Below, piece after piece: positions 25,676 to 35,018 of a DNA stretch of 64,000 nucleotides. Position 1 is the first letter of the stretch; every line of letters starts with the position of its first letter. The position numbers and the translations under genes were made by a program. The notes beneath the pieces are model-generated. The model had not been told where the DNA came from. It ran no database searches and saw only the letters and a program-made list of their open reading frames with translations. Source of the stretch: Halomarina oriensis (lineage in GTDB: Archaea; Halobacteriota; Halobacteria; Halobacteriales; Haloarculaceae); the NCBI RefSeq assembly GCF_009791395.1, contig NZ_WSZK01000015.1:372001-436000 (forward strand), read 5' to 3'.

Positions 25676-28600
25676 TCAGTTCGACTCCGCTTCCTCAGCA
25701 CAGGGCAGAGACCTGTGTGGACACCACCTGCAGTGCTCACCAGGGGTGTACTCCTCGAACGAACTGGTGTCGGCCGCACGAAGCTGCTCGACGAGACGTG
25801 TCTCGGACGTCTCGACGTCCTCCGCTGTGAACGAGCGAGTCTCGACTGCCGGACCGACCTCGCCAACGTACGCGTAGCCGGCCTGTCGGATCGGCTCATC
25901 GAACAGTTCCTCACAGGCCAGCACGTAGAGTGGGAGTTGGAGATCCTCGGCCAGAGAGCGCTTTTTCGTGGTGGCTTTGTAGTCGAGAATCACCAACTCG
26001 CCGGTCGGTGATCGACAGACGGCGTCGATTACACCGGTGACGGCGAAGCCGTCGAGTTCGAGCGCGAACGCACGCTCCGCGGCGACGACCTCCCACTCGC
26101 TCGCCTCGCACTCGAAGTAGCGTTCGATGCAGTCGACCGCATCGTCGAGGGCGTGATTCAGTCCGCGTGTGGCCGCGAGTTGCGATGCGATTTCGATCCA
26201 CTCTGTAGGAGAAGCAGCACCACGAATAGCAGCTCGCTCAGCAGTCTCGTGAAAGAGGACACCGATCTCACGTACCGACGGAGCGTCGCTGCTCGTTCCT
26301 CCAGTAGTACGCTCTCCAGCATCGACACCCGCCGGATCGTCGAACGCCCAGAGCACGTGGTCGAGGTAGTGCTTTCGCTCACACCTCGAGAGCGTGTCCA
26401 ACGACGTGTAGCTGTGTCGTCGACGGAGCCTCGGTGTGTCGAGTGGGTCGAGCGCCTCGACCGGAATACCGACCGTCGTCGGATCGACGGCGTCGAGATC
26501 ACCGTCGAGCAGTGAACGCGCCAACGAGAGGACGCGCTTGCGGGCAGGACCTCGTGCCAACGCGTCTCCGTCGTGGGTTCCAGTCACGACACCAGTCGTG
26601 TCCATCGGTGTTGCGAGCGTCTCCGTTCCGTCGTCGAAGTCCGCCGGGAGACAGCTCTGAATCAGCTCCCAGATCGGGAACTCGACACCACCGACTTCCC
26701 ACGGGATCGATTCCGGCAACCCCGCTTCGACGACCGAGTCCGGAAGGTTCTCGCCGTCGTCTTCGGTCCTCTCATCACTCCCACCGACGAGTATCGACAG
26801 CTCTTCGGCACGAGTGAGTGCCACGTGGAACACGCGACGCGTCTCGTGCTCGTCTCGGCGGGCGAAGTCGGTGTCGAGAACCGACCCACCAGAGAGGACG
26901 TGTTCGAGCGTATCGTACGGTCGCTCGTTGGGCGACCACTCGTCGGCGGTCAACTGTGGAAGAACGACGACCGGGAAGTCGAGCCCTTTGCTCTTGTGGA
27001 TGGTCATGACGTCGACCGCCGAGTCTTCGGTGTCGGGTTGGTCCTCGGACGAAGCCGCGGCACTCTCCGTGATCTCCCCGTGCAGTCGAAGGAAGTCGAC
27101 GAACTCCCGAGAGAGTTCGGGCTCGATCGCCCCATCGTCGAACGACGCGATCAGCTCGTCTAACTGGGCGAGGTCACGACGCTCTTGCTCGGACAGGAAC
27201 CACTCGACCGAGGTAACGTCCTTCAACTCGCGGTACAGCCGCGTCAGCGAGTACGTATCACGGAGATCGAGGAGTTGCGTGAAGTCGTCGCGAGCGGCCT
27301 CGACGCGCTCGGGCTCACGGAACCGCTCGGGCGGCGTCGACTGTAGCTCTTCGAGCAGTGGTTCGTCAGTCGCGTTCAGTCGAGCGACGTCGGTCTCGTG
27401 GAGCCGATATCGCATCGTCAGCACGCGATTGAGGCTGATCTCGTCAGTCGGGTCGGCCAGTGCTTTCAGGTACGCCAGCACCGTCCGGACGCCAATCGAC
27501 TCGTCTGCGAGATCGCCAGCGAGTTCGTACGGGATACCAGCCCGCTCTAGCGAGCGAACGATGGGTTGGGCGTGTGTGTTCTTCCGGACGAGGATCGCCA
27601 CGTCACCCGCGCTGTACTCTTCGTCGGCCAACTCCGACTCACCGGCCAGCAGTCGTGTGATCGCGTTCGTGATCTGCTGTGCTTCGTCCGCGGGCTCTTC
27701 TGCCCTATCGATCGTCACGACTCCCGTCGTCGCCTCGCGTTTCTCGCCGATCGCCTCCAGTTCCTTCGTCGACCCTCGTGAGTCGAGGTGTTCGAGTGCC
27801 TCGTTGGCGAGGTCGAGGATCGGCTGGCGAGAGCGGAAGTTCTCCTCCAACGTCTCGTCGGTGAGATCATCGAAGGCCGCAGAGAGCCGTGAGCCGATGT
27901 TCTCGATGTTCGCCCCACGCCACTCGTAGATCGCCTGGTCGTCGTCGCCGACGACGAACAACCGGTCTTCGGTCACGAACTGCTGGACGAGTTCGAACTG
28001 GACGGTGTCGGTGTCCTGGTACTCGTCACAGAACACGTAGTCCCACTGGCTGGTGATCCACTCTCGGACCGCCTCGTCTTCGAGGAGCGCGTTCGCTCGA
28101 ACGACGAGATCGTCGAAGTCCAGCAGTGTCTCCTCACTCAGCCGACGCTCGTAGGCTGCGTACCCCGCTGTGAGATCAGACGCCACCTGGCAGTTGCCGA
28201 TGAACGACTGGAGCTTCCCAGTCAGCGTGAACCCTACCTTGGGGATGCCCTTCGGTGGGCTGGAGTACGCCCCGAACAGGTATGCAGGAAGCTTGAACGC
28301 CGGTTCGAGATCGCCGTCGACGATCTCGTCTGCCCGGTCGGTCAGCAGCGTGGCGAGCCGGTCACACGTCGCCTCGAGTTCAGAACAGAACGACCGTACG
28401 TCTGCAGCCACTCCATCGGTCTCCAGTGACTCACGCTCCGTCGCGATCGCTTGCTTGAGCGCATCGAGCCCATCGCACATCTCGTCAAGGCGGTCGTGTG
28501 TGGGCCTGCGCCAGCTGACTTTGACGTGCTCTTCTGCCGCTGCTTCGATCCGTTCGATCAGTTCATCGAGCGCCAGCAGATCTGCCGGTTCGCCCAGATA

Positions 28601-29149
28601 CGCCTCCAGTTCCTCGGGGAAGATACCGGAGCGCTTCATCGCTGGGATGAACCTTAGCAGTCGCTTGGCTGCCCCTTTCCCGTAGCCGTCGGGGTCGAAC
28701 ACCTCCGGTTTGGTGAACCGGTAGGGCATCTCGTCGAGGACGTCGTAGACGATCGCGAACTGGTCGGCCTCGGTCGCAATATCGTAGCGAGGATCGAGGT
28801 CAGCGTGGTAGGCGAACTCCTGGAGTAGCTCGTGGCAGATGGCGTGGTACGTGTACGCCTCGATATCGTGGCCCCGTGACCCGAGCTTCTCGACCAGTTT
28901 CTCGCGCATCGAGTCGGCGGCGTTGTTGGTGAACGTCAACGCCAAAATCCGGTCGGGAGGGGTGCCGTCTTCAACGAGGCGTTCGATCTTCCGCACCATC
29001 GTGAACGTCTTTCCAGTGCCAGCACCGGCGAGCACCCGCATGGGGTAGTCATCAGAGTCAATGATCCTCTGCTGGTCTGGTCGGGGAGTGTTCTCCTCCG
29101 ATTCCTCGTCGGACGTGGCCGCCTCGACGGACACGTCTCGGTCACTCAT
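25676..29149 (-). CDS. UvrD/AddA-like ATP-dependent DNA helicase with C-terminal PD-(D/E)XK Fe-S nuclease
   Basis: A 1157-residue protein. SF1A helicase motifs are PRPDQQRIID (Q motif), Walker A AGAGTGKT (41-48), ALTFTNNAADSMREKL (Ia), FCDEYQDTD (Walker B, about 375), VGDDDQAIYEWRGA (III), VMTIHKSKGLDFPVVVLP (V) and RRVFHVALTRAEELSILVG (VI). The C-terminal about 270 residues hold a RecB-like nuclease (GVIDAVC...LVILDYKATTK). An iron-sulfur-type Cys set is seen: one Cys in LSRCERKHYLD, then C-x2-C-x6-C in CRWCPHRSLPC at the end. Third gene of an overlapping three-gene operon, so likely the motor of an AddAB-like end-resection complex. G+C is lower than in the flanks. Confidence 0.88.
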   Translation of the reverse strand: MSDRDVSVEAATSDEESEENTPRPDQQRIIDSDDYPMRVLAGAGTGKTFTMVRKIERLVEDGTPPDRILALTFTNNAADSMREKLVEKLGSRGHDIEAYTYHAICHELLQEFAYHADLDPRYDIATEADQFAIVYDVLDEMPYRFTKPEVFDPDGYGKGAAKRLLRFIPAMKRSGIFPEELEAYLGEPADLLALDELIERIEAAAEEHVKVSWRRPTHDRLDEMCDGLDALKQAIATERESLETDGVAADVRSFCSELEATCDRLATLLTDRADEIVDGDLEPAFKLPAYLFGAYSSPPKGIPKVGFTLTGKLQSFIGNCQVASDLTAGYAAYERRLSEETLLDFDDLVVRANALLEDEAVREWITSQWDYVFCDEYQDTDTVQFELVQQFVTEDRLFVVGDDDQAIYEWRGANIENIGSRLSAAFDDLTDETLEENFRSRQPILDLANEALEHLDSRGSTKELEAIGEKREATTGVVTIDRAEEPADEAQQITNAITRLLAGESELADEEYSAGDVAILVRKNTHAQPIVRSLERAGIPYELAGDLADESIGVRTVLAYLKALADPTDEISLNRVLTMRYRLHETDVARLNATDEPLLEELQSTPPERFREPERVEAARDDFTQLLDLRDTYSLTRLYRELKDVTSVEWFLSEQERRDLAQLDELIASFDDGAIEPELSREFVDFLRLHGEITESAAASSEDQPDTEDSAVDVMTIHKSKGLDFPVVVLPQLTADEWSPNERPYDTLEHVLSGGSVLDTDFARRDEHETRRVFHVALTRAEELSILVGGSDERTEDDGENLPDSVVEAGLPESIPWEVGGVEFPIWELIQSCLPADFDDGTETLATPMDTTGVVTGTHDGDALARGPARKRVLSLARSLLDGDLDAVDPTTVGIPVEALDPLDTPRLRRRHSYTSLDTLSRCERKHYLDHVLWAFDDPAGVDAGERTTGGTSSDAPSVREIGVLFHETAERAAIRGAASPTEWIEIASQLAATRGLNHALDDAVDCIERYFECEASEWEVVAAERAFALELDGFAVTGVIDAVCRSPTGELVILDYKATTKKRSLAEDLQLPLYVLACEELFDEPIRQAGYAYVGEVGPAVETRSFTAEDVETSETRLVEQLRAADTSSFEEYTPGEHCRWCPHRSLPCAEEAESN

Positions 29150-30065
29150 CGACGCTCACCTCCCCAGCGAGGTAGTCGGGACACATCGCCTGGAACGTGC
29201 AGTCGTCACAGGCGTGTTCTTTCTGGAGTGCGACGGAGTCGGGGACGTAGTCACCTGCCTCGATGGCGTCGTAGTACTCCCCGATGAGCTCCCAGATCTC
29301 GTCGTAACAAGTATCGTAAATCTGTCCGACATCCCGCCCTCTGCCACGGACAGAAACCTGAACGCCATCGACTCCCGGTTTCGTCTCAGTGTCGGAGAGC
29401 AAACCGTAGTACGTGAACTCGACATCCATTCCTGGCTCGTACTCGGGATGCTCTTTGACGCCCTCGACGTACGTGGCCGCCTGAAACGTACTCTTGACCC
29501 GCTGAGGGCTGTGATCATCACCGGCGTGGTGAGCCACGACAGCGTCCTTCGAATAATCGGAGATGATCCCTTTGAGATTGCTCTTGTAGTCGATGACTCT
29601 GATCCCCTCAGCCGTTTTCACGATGTTGTCGGCACGCCCACGCAACGCGACACCTTCTCGCTGGCACTCGAGCCACTCTTCGGTAGCGATCGAGTTTCGA
29701 GCGTGGTCGAGGCCCACACCATCGAAGTAGTCCTCGATCGTCGCGACACACAACAGGTAGTCGTATCGGTAGTGAGCATCGGAGGCGTACTCGCTCCTGT
29801 CCGTTTCCTCGTCCCACCGAGCGTCGATGGCGTCACTCGCCATCGTTCGGATGTCCTCGTCAGTAATCGCAGCCCCCTCACGAACTGTCTCGCAGGTATC
29901 TTCGATCGCACCGTGGAGCGCCAAGCCCCGGTCCAAGTAGCGTCGCGTCTCGTCGGGGGAACCGACCTTCCAGACCTTCTCGTACTGGTAGCGCCGTGGG
30001 CAGTCGGCGTAGACGCCCAATCGCGACGGTGAGACCGTGAAGAGGTCGTCATCGCTCTTACTCAC
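29142..30065 (-). CDS. Stand-alone PD-(D/E)XK nuclease with Fe-S cluster motif (Cas4/AddB-C-terminal-like)
   Basis: A 307-residue protein. SPSRLGVYADCPRRYQYEKVW (first Cys) and HACDDCTFQAMCPDYL (C-x2-C-x5-C) frame the nuclease core LRGRADNIVKTAEGIRVIDYKSN, with Asp and D-Y-K as catalytic residues. This is the arrangement in Cas4, AddB and related RecB-family nucleases. The GTG at 30065 was preferred (VSKSDDDLF...); it overlaps the end of the upstream gene by 8 bp, and a longer frame runs to 30122. It overlaps the helicase gene by 8 bp. Here the nuclease half normally fused to AddB is a separate protein. Confidence 0.82.
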   Translation of the reverse strand: MSKSDDDLFTVSPSRLGVYADCPRRYQYEKVWKVGSPDETRRYLDRGLALHGAIEDTCETVREGAAITDEDIRTMASDAIDARWDEETDRSEYASDAHYRYDYLLCVATIEDYFDGVGLDHARNSIATEEWLECQREGVALRGRADNIVKTAEGIRVIDYKSNLKGIISDYSKDAVVAHHAGDDHSPQRVKSTFQAATYVEGVKEHPEYEPGMDVEFTYYGLLSDTETKPGVDGVQVSVRGRGRDVGQIYDTCYDEIWELIGEYYDAIEAGDYVPDSVALQKEHACDDCTFQAMCPDYLAGEVSVDE

Positions 30066-32190
30066 GACGGACCACCCCCTCAGCGAAGTCAGTGCGAGAC
30101 TCGATTGCTCGCTGGAGACCATCAGGCGGGTCGTTCGCCAGTAGCGATTGGATCACACCGAACTCGCGTTCGATCTCGTCGATATCGATCGGATCGTCGG
30201 TCACACCCGCGAGTCGGATCTCTTCGAGTGCGTCCTCGGTTCTCGTCAGTGCGAACGAAACCGCCTCACCGTGGGTATGAATCTCGTCGCTCTCTCGTCG
30301 GTCCAGTTCACCGAACTCCTCTTCGACAGCGGTGAGGAATCTCGAAGGCTGGAGTCGACTGCCTGTTCCGCCCTCGGTCTCGGTGTACGTACCGAAGTAG
30401 AGACGGTCGGAGGCAGTGCGTGCACCGACCGCGAGCATCCGCCTGCTCAGTTCGGCGTAGTACGCCTTGAGCGGGCGTCGACCGTCCGAACCAGCAGTCT
30501 CGAACGTCTCGTGAACGTCTTCCGGGCTTGGTGCCGTGAAGGCGGGGTAGCCGGGGAGTTCTTCCAGGTGCGGTGTGGGAAAGAGCGCGTTGAACTGCGG
30601 GTCTGCAGGGAACTCTTCGTCGACGACGTCGAGGAGGAACACCGCCTCGCGGGAGAGGTCCTTCGCTACTCGGACGGCGTCGACGAGGACACCGTCTTCC
30701 GGAACCTCCAGTTCGGTCGCTATCTTGTCGGAGGTCGTATGCTGGAACTCCCGTTCGAGTGCCCGTGCGAACACGCTCCACGAGGCGTCGACGAGCGGTG
30801 ATTCGTCGACGAACCGTGCCAGCTGGAGGACGTCGCTGACGTGGCGGAACTGTGTTTTCGCATCGACCGACGAGTCGAGTTCGGCGATTCGCTGTTTGAG
30901 GCCGGATTCGAGCAGCCACGTCTGGAGCGCGGCTTCGAGGCCATCAGCGTCTCCAGCATGTCGGATCCGCTCGAGGAGTTCGTCGCCGATCGTCGGGCTT
31001 CGTGCAGCGAGGACGCTCCGTGCACGAGTCGGACTCCACTCGCGTTCCTCGTCGTCACTGCACCAACAGACCACCGCGTAGAGTTCCCGCGCTGTGGGAT
31101 CGTGGATTAGCCCTCCGACCGTCGCAGAGGCTGTCGGAATCCCTGCCGTTCTGAGGATTCGTAGTGCATCTCCGACGGGTGCGTTGGAGTCTCGAAGGAC
31201 GACCGCACACTCGCTGTACGGAACGCCCTCGACCCGGTGCAGACGCTCGATCTCCTCGGCGACGGTTCGCACCTGCGCAGTGAACGTCTCTTCGTCGATG
31301 ACGGTCAGCGAACCGCCCTCGGCCGTGGTCGGGGAGTGATCGCTCGCGAGAAACGATGCACAAGCGGCGGGGAGCGGGACGTCTCCGTTACGATCGGACG
31401 GCTGCTGTGTCTCGTGTTCCGCTACACTCGTGAGTTCGGTCGCGTAGTCGTCGATAGTACCCGGTTCGTTCCACGTTCGCTGAATCGCACTGTTCCGTTC
31501 GGCGATGCAGACGAGATCGACGCCCTCGGTCAGTCGAGCGAGATACGCTCGGTCGATCGGAGTGAACTCCTCGAACTCCAAGACCAGTACGGCATCGACC
31601 CCTCGTCGAACTCGCGCTCGACGATCGGCGTCAGCGAGCGCTACTGCAGCGTTCGAGAGGACCGCCGACGGGTCGAGGAGGCCGTTCTCACCGAGCCACT
31701 CGTGAAAGCCATCGTTGAACGCCGTGAGCTCGGCCAGTGCGGGCTCGTCGGTCTCGATCTCGCCACCCTGCCAGGTCGCCTCAGCGACGAAGCGTCCCAC
31801 GTCAGACTCGAACGACTCCTGTCGGGCGGCCCGTTGTAGATAGGGCGTCTCCCACTCGTGCTCTGCCAGATACTGGCCCAGTAGCAGGCCCTGCTCGCTG
31901 GGCGTGAGGAGTCGCGGCGGGGACGGAAGCTCTGCGATCGTGTCGCGGGCGTGAGCCGAGAGTCCCCGGATCCGGGGCTGTTCGATACCACCGATCGACT
32001 CACCAACTGCGTTGGCGATCTCATCGACTCCGGTGGGGAACCGCTTGAGAACGAGAACGTTCGACTGCCCGTGTTCTTCGATCAATCCCCGATACGCCGG
32101 GACTACGTGAGCGGCAAGTCCATCGCCAAGGAACGGAACGAGACGGAGGTTCCCCCGAAGCGACGGCCGATCGTCGAGGCCGTAGGTCAT
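30058..32190 (-). CDS. AddB/RecC-like inactivated helicase subunit
   Basis: A 710-residue protein of a diverged SF1-helicase fold without a Walker A lysine: the N-terminus reads LRLVPFLGDGLAAHVVPAYRG where AddB has a G-x-G-K-T loop. Helicase-like pieces follow: VDAVLVLEFEEFTPIDRAYLARL (Walker B position), VPYSECAVVLRDSNAPVGDALRILRTAGIP, and the late DAVRVAKDLSREAVFLLDVVDEEFP (motif V position, cf. AddB/RecC). It has no C-terminal nuclease or Cys cluster; these are supplied by the next gene. As first gene of the operon it is the probable DNA-scanning partner of the helicase-nuclease. The AddB-like call rests on pattern and context and is not certain. Confidence 0.68.
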   Translation of the reverse strand: MTYGLDDRPSLRGNLRLVPFLGDGLAAHVVPAYRGLIEEHGQSNVLVLKRFPTGVDEIANAVGESIGGIEQPRIRGLSAHARDTIAELPSPPRLLTPSEQGLLLGQYLAEHEWETPYLQRAARQESFESDVGRFVAEATWQGGEIETDEPALAELTAFNDGFHEWLGENGLLDPSAVLSNAAVALADADRRARVRRGVDAVLVLEFEEFTPIDRAYLARLTEGVDLVCIAERNSAIQRTWNEPGTIDDYATELTSVAEHETQQPSDRNGDVPLPAACASFLASDHSPTTAEGGSLTVIDEETFTAQVRTVAEEIERLHRVEGVPYSECAVVLRDSNAPVGDALRILRTAGIPTASATVGGLIHDPTARELYAVVCWCSDDEEREWSPTRARSVLAARSPTIGDELLERIRHAGDADGLEAALQTWLLESGLKQRIAELDSSVDAKTQFRHVSDVLQLARFVDESPLVDASWSVFARALEREFQHTTSDKIATELEVPEDGVLVDAVRVAKDLSREAVFLLDVVDEEFPADPQFNALFPTPHLEELPGYPAFTAPSPEDVHETFETAGSDGRRPLKAYYAELSRRMLAVGARTASDRLYFGTYTETEGGTGSRLQPSRFLTAVEEEFGELDRRESDEIHTHGEAVSFALTRTEDALEEIRLAGVTDDPIDIDEIEREFGVIQSLLANDPPDGLQRAIESRTDFAEGVVRRE

Positions 32191-32253
32191 TCTGTCAAGT
32201 TGTGTGATCGGACGATATGTAGGTACTGGGTGGCAGGGTTGTCATGGCCTAGT

Positions 32254-32264
32254 GAGTATTTACC
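32254..32264 (+). promoter_or_regulatory. Probable TATA box for the NucS-like nuclease gene
   Basis: GAGTATTTACC is centred about 29 bp before the ATG at 32288, fitting a leaderless or near-leaderless transcript and supporting that start over earlier in-frame codons. Confidence 0.5.
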
Positions 32265-32287
32265 CCAGAGTCCAGTCAGTAGATCGG

Positions 32288-33463
32288 ATGAACGACGCGA
32301 TCTATCTCAGGCAGGGCGAGCGACTCGTCGAAATGACCGAGCAGCCATACGAGTACGAGCGAGTGCTCCAGGATCGATTAGCCAACTATCCCCGGTTACT
32401 CGCTGGGGGCCAGATGTCTGACGAAGGGATCGATCGATGGGCACTGATCGGCCGCGAGAAATCTGTCCCGGACAAAGAAGGCGGTAACGAGCGCTGGTCT
32501 GCGGACCACCTCTTCGTCGATCAGAACGGTGTCCCCACCATCGTCGAAGTGAAACGAAGCGAGAACACGGAGATTCGACGCCGAGTCGTGGGACAGATGT
32601 TCGACTACGTCGCCCACGCGAGTATCTACTGGGACGCGGAGACGCTCAGTGAACGATTCATCGAGACGTGCGAGGAACGCGGCATAGACCCCGACGAGAC
32701 ACTCACAGAGGTAGTTGGTGATAGCTCGGTAGACGATTTCTGGGACACGGTCGAGAAGAACCTCCGCTCGAAGAAGATTCGGCTCGTGTTCGTCGCCGAC
32801 GACGTCCCGAGCGAACTGAAGCGTGTCGTCGAGTTCCTGAACGAAGCGATGCAGGACGTCGAAGTGCTGGCCATCGAGGTCGTGCAGTACACGAGTGATG
32901 GAGAATCCGTGTTCGTCCCTCGACTGCACGGCCAAACCGAGGAAGCGAAGGCGTCGACTTCGTCGACGACGACTCGAAGTGGGAGTGAGTACGTCCAGAC
33001 AGAGGCAGAGTTGTACGAGGACTTAGAGCAGAAGGTGGCGAACGGAGCGATCACTCGTGAAGTAGCCGATTCGTTCGAGCATCTCTATGAGTTCTCGAAG
33101 AGTCTCGGGGACGAAGTCGACATCGGCGGAGCGAAGAACGCGAACTTCGGGCTTCGCGTGAGCGCTCACCAGGGGGATCACAGCGGTCGACCGAGCGTCT
33201 TCACAGCGAACGTCAGTGGCCATCTCAAGGTGTGGACGGCGAAGATGCCCCTCGACGGTGATAATCCAGCAGCGTCGCCAGTCCCCTGGAATCCGAGTGC
33301 GTACGAAGAGTACGAGGAAGCCTTCGGTTCACTGGATGGGGTACCCGCTGGCGAGGCGAAGGCGCCATTCGAGATACTGGCCCGTGACGACAACCTCGAA
33401 GAGTTCAAGCGAATCGTCACCGAGTTCGTTGCACACTGCCGAGAAGCTGCTGATCAGCAGTAG
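32288..33463 (+). CDS. PD-(D/E)XK (NucS/DUF91-like) nuclease-domain protein
   Basis: A 391-residue protein starting MNDAIYLRQGERLVEMTEQPYEYE. Residues about 25-110 look like a NucS/DUF91-type nuclease: VLQDRLANYPRLLAGG, then the core DHLFVDQNGVPTIVEVKRSENTEIRRRVVGQMFDYVAHAS (Asp plus E-V-K). Residues about 145-200 (KNLRSKKIRLVFVADDVPSELKRVVEFLNEAM) are a second alpha/beta unit. The C-terminal 150 residues (ANFGLRVSAH...LKVWTAKM) are unrecognised. It is divergent from the AddB-like gene, 97 bp apart, and G+C is low as in its neighbours. A role in DNA repair or defence is inferred. Confidence 0.72.
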   Translation: MNDAIYLRQGERLVEMTEQPYEYERVLQDRLANYPRLLAGGQMSDEGIDRWALIGREKSVPDKEGGNERWSADHLFVDQNGVPTIVEVKRSENTEIRRRVVGQMFDYVAHASIYWDAETLSERFIETCEERGIDPDETLTEVVGDSSVDDFWDTVEKNLRSKKIRLVFVADDVPSELKRVVEFLNEAMQDVEVLAIEVVQYTSDGESVFVPRLHGQTEEAKASTSSTTTRSGSEYVQTEAELYEDLEQKVANGAITREVADSFEHLYEFSKSLGDEVDIGGAKNANFGLRVSAHQGDHSGRPSVFTANVSGHLKVWTAKMPLDGDNPAASPVPWNPSAYEEYEEAFGSLDGVPAGEAKAPFEILARDDNLEEFKRIVTEFVAHCREAADQQ

Positions 33464-33492
33464 TCGTTTTCAGCAGACGTCGTCCGTTGAGA

Positions 33493-34407
33493 CTACGTAT
33501 GGATGCGGTCTGTCGCGAGCGTAGTCGCCAGGCTGGTGAGTTCTTGACGACACGTGAGTTCTTCGAGCCACCGCTCGGGAAGCGTATCTGCACCGAACCG
33601 AGCCCCAGCGACGGCTCCTGCGACTGCTCCGATCGTATCGGCGTCACCGCCCATGTTCACTGCATCCACGATGGCTTCCTCGGCCGATTCGGCAGTCAGT
33701 CCGTGGTACAGTCCTACCTGAAGTGTCGTCACCACGTAGCCCGTGTTCTCGAGATCTTCTGGACCAAGGTCGGTCGATATTCGCTCTAATGCACCGACGA
33801 GTTCGGCAGGGATTTGATCGACGTCTGCGAGCGCCAACGCTAACGGGTTGTTCACTCCGTCGAGTAGCCCAACGATAGTCGTGTTCAATATCGCACAGCC
33901 AGCCGTACACCGTGGGTCGGCGTGCGTGATCTGAGAGGACTGGCGGCTGATCCGTTCGAGGGCCTCCAAGTCGTCGCCGAAGGCGATCGCGTGTGGCGCA
34001 CACCGCATCACGCTCCCGTTGCCCGCGTTTCCACCTTCGTGACTCTGCTCCCAGACACGCTGGCCTGCTTCGTCCCACGGCGTGTCCTGCTTGAGCAACC
34101 GAATCGACTCGGCGGTCATTCCTCCGATATCGAACGGCCCACTGTCGTACCACTCGACGAACCGTCGAGCAATGTCTTCGGGGTCGAACTGACCCCGCTC
34201 TACGAGACTCCGAGCGACACACAGCGCCATCTCGGTGTCGTCGGTGATCGTTCCCGCTGGCTGGCCGTGCGTCCCGTAACCGAGCATCTCCGTCACGATG
34301 CCGTGCTCGCGTTCGATCGACGCCGGGGACATGAACTCGATCGGTCGCCCGAGAGCGTCGCCACAGGCGAGACCCAGTAGTGTCCCAGCCGCTTTGTCGT
34401 CACTCAT
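33493..34407 (-). CDS. ADP-ribosylglycohydrolase (DraG-like)
   Basis: The 304-residue enzyme cleaves ADP-ribose from proteins or nucleic acids. The binuclear metal site is complete: LACGDALGRPIEF, GTITDDTEMALCVARSL (T-D-D-T/S), EGGNAGNGSVMRCAPHAIAF and the late AVNMGGDADTIGAVAGAVAGARFG. The ATG at 34407 starts the family domain (MSDDKAAGTLLGLACGDALG), and a minus-strand TATA-like GCTTACT about 27 bp upstream supports it. It lies inside the low-G+C island between nuclease genes. Its substrate (an ADP-ribosylated target, possibly a toxin product) is unknown, and no ADP-ribosyltransferase is visible nearby. Confidence 0.9.
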   Translation of the reverse strand: MSDDKAAGTLLGLACGDALGRPIEFMSPASIEREHGIVTEMLGYGTHGQPAGTITDDTEMALCVARSLVERGQFDPEDIARRFVEWYDSGPFDIGGMTAESIRLLKQDTPWDEAGQRVWEQSHEGGNAGNGSVMRCAPHAIAFGDDLEALERISRQSSQITHADPRCTAGCAILNTTIVGLLDGVNNPLALALADVDQIPAELVGALERISTDLGPEDLENTGYVVTTLQVGLYHGLTAESAEEAIVDAVNMGGDADTIGAVAGAVAGARFGADTLPERWLEELTCRQELTSLATTLATDRIHT

Positions 34408-34544
34408 GTCCGAGAAGATAACGACACCCGAGTAAGCTCTTGTCCCGACACGATAGAGACGAGGACGCCAAGGAAGGACGAGCACGACCCAGAAGCCCGT
34501 GCCACCCATACGCTTACCACACTCGGTAAAGACAGTCAGCTGTA

Positions 34545-35018
34545 ATGAAACGGCGATGGGTGACCGCATCCAGTACGACGTTCGAGGCGATGGTCAACCC
34601 GATCGCCGCCGCCTGTACCGAGGGGTACGTTCCAGACGAGTACCACATCCTCGTCACGCCGGGGTCGGCCGAGGACGTCGAGCGAGCGATTCCACTGATC
34701 GAGACGACAGTCGCGGAGTACGGCGGCGACCTCGACGTCACCCGCCAGACGCTCGACGACGAGATGGACTTTGCCACCATCGTCGAGTACTATCAGGGTG
34801 CCATCCAGACGACGACAGCGCGTGACGATACAGTCGCCGTCGACGTCACCCCCGGTCGGAAGTTCATGTCCGCGATCGCCTTCCGCGCTGGCTTGCAGTA
34901 CGACGCCACACACGTCTTCTACCTCTTTCTCGACTCGTCGGATTTCTACGGGCAACCCTACGACGCGATTCCACGACCGGCCATCTCGCTCGTCGACTTC
35001 ACGGAGGTGGTCGGGTGA
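34545..35018 (+). CDS. CARF-like (CRISPR-associated Rossmann fold) sensor-domain protein
   Basis: The 157-residue protein is a single Rossmann-like domain. It opens KRRWVTASSTTFEAMVNPIAAAC (beta1 and ligand loop), then DEYHILVTPGSAEDVERAIPLIETTVAEYG (beta2-alpha2), and the most telling part DDTVAVDVTPGRKFMSAIAFRAGLQYDATHVFYLFL (about 96-130). The D-V-T-P-G-R-K-x-M-S set (D100-S109) parallels the D/N-x-T-G-G-T-K-x-M-S motif of Csx1/Card1-type CARF domains, which bind cyclic oligoadenylates. There is no effector domain in the protein itself; the next gene, overlapping by 4 bp (GTGA), encodes a PIN-like nuclease. Domain call is by motif only; ligand unknown. Confidence 0.6.
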   Translation: MKRRWVTASSTTFEAMVNPIAAACTEGYVPDEYHILVTPGSAEDVERAIPLIETTVAEYGGDLDVTRQTLDDEMDFATIVEYYQGAIQTTTARDDTVAVDVTPGRKFMSAIAFRAGLQYDATHVFYLFLDSSDFYGQPYDAIPRPAISLVDFTEVVG

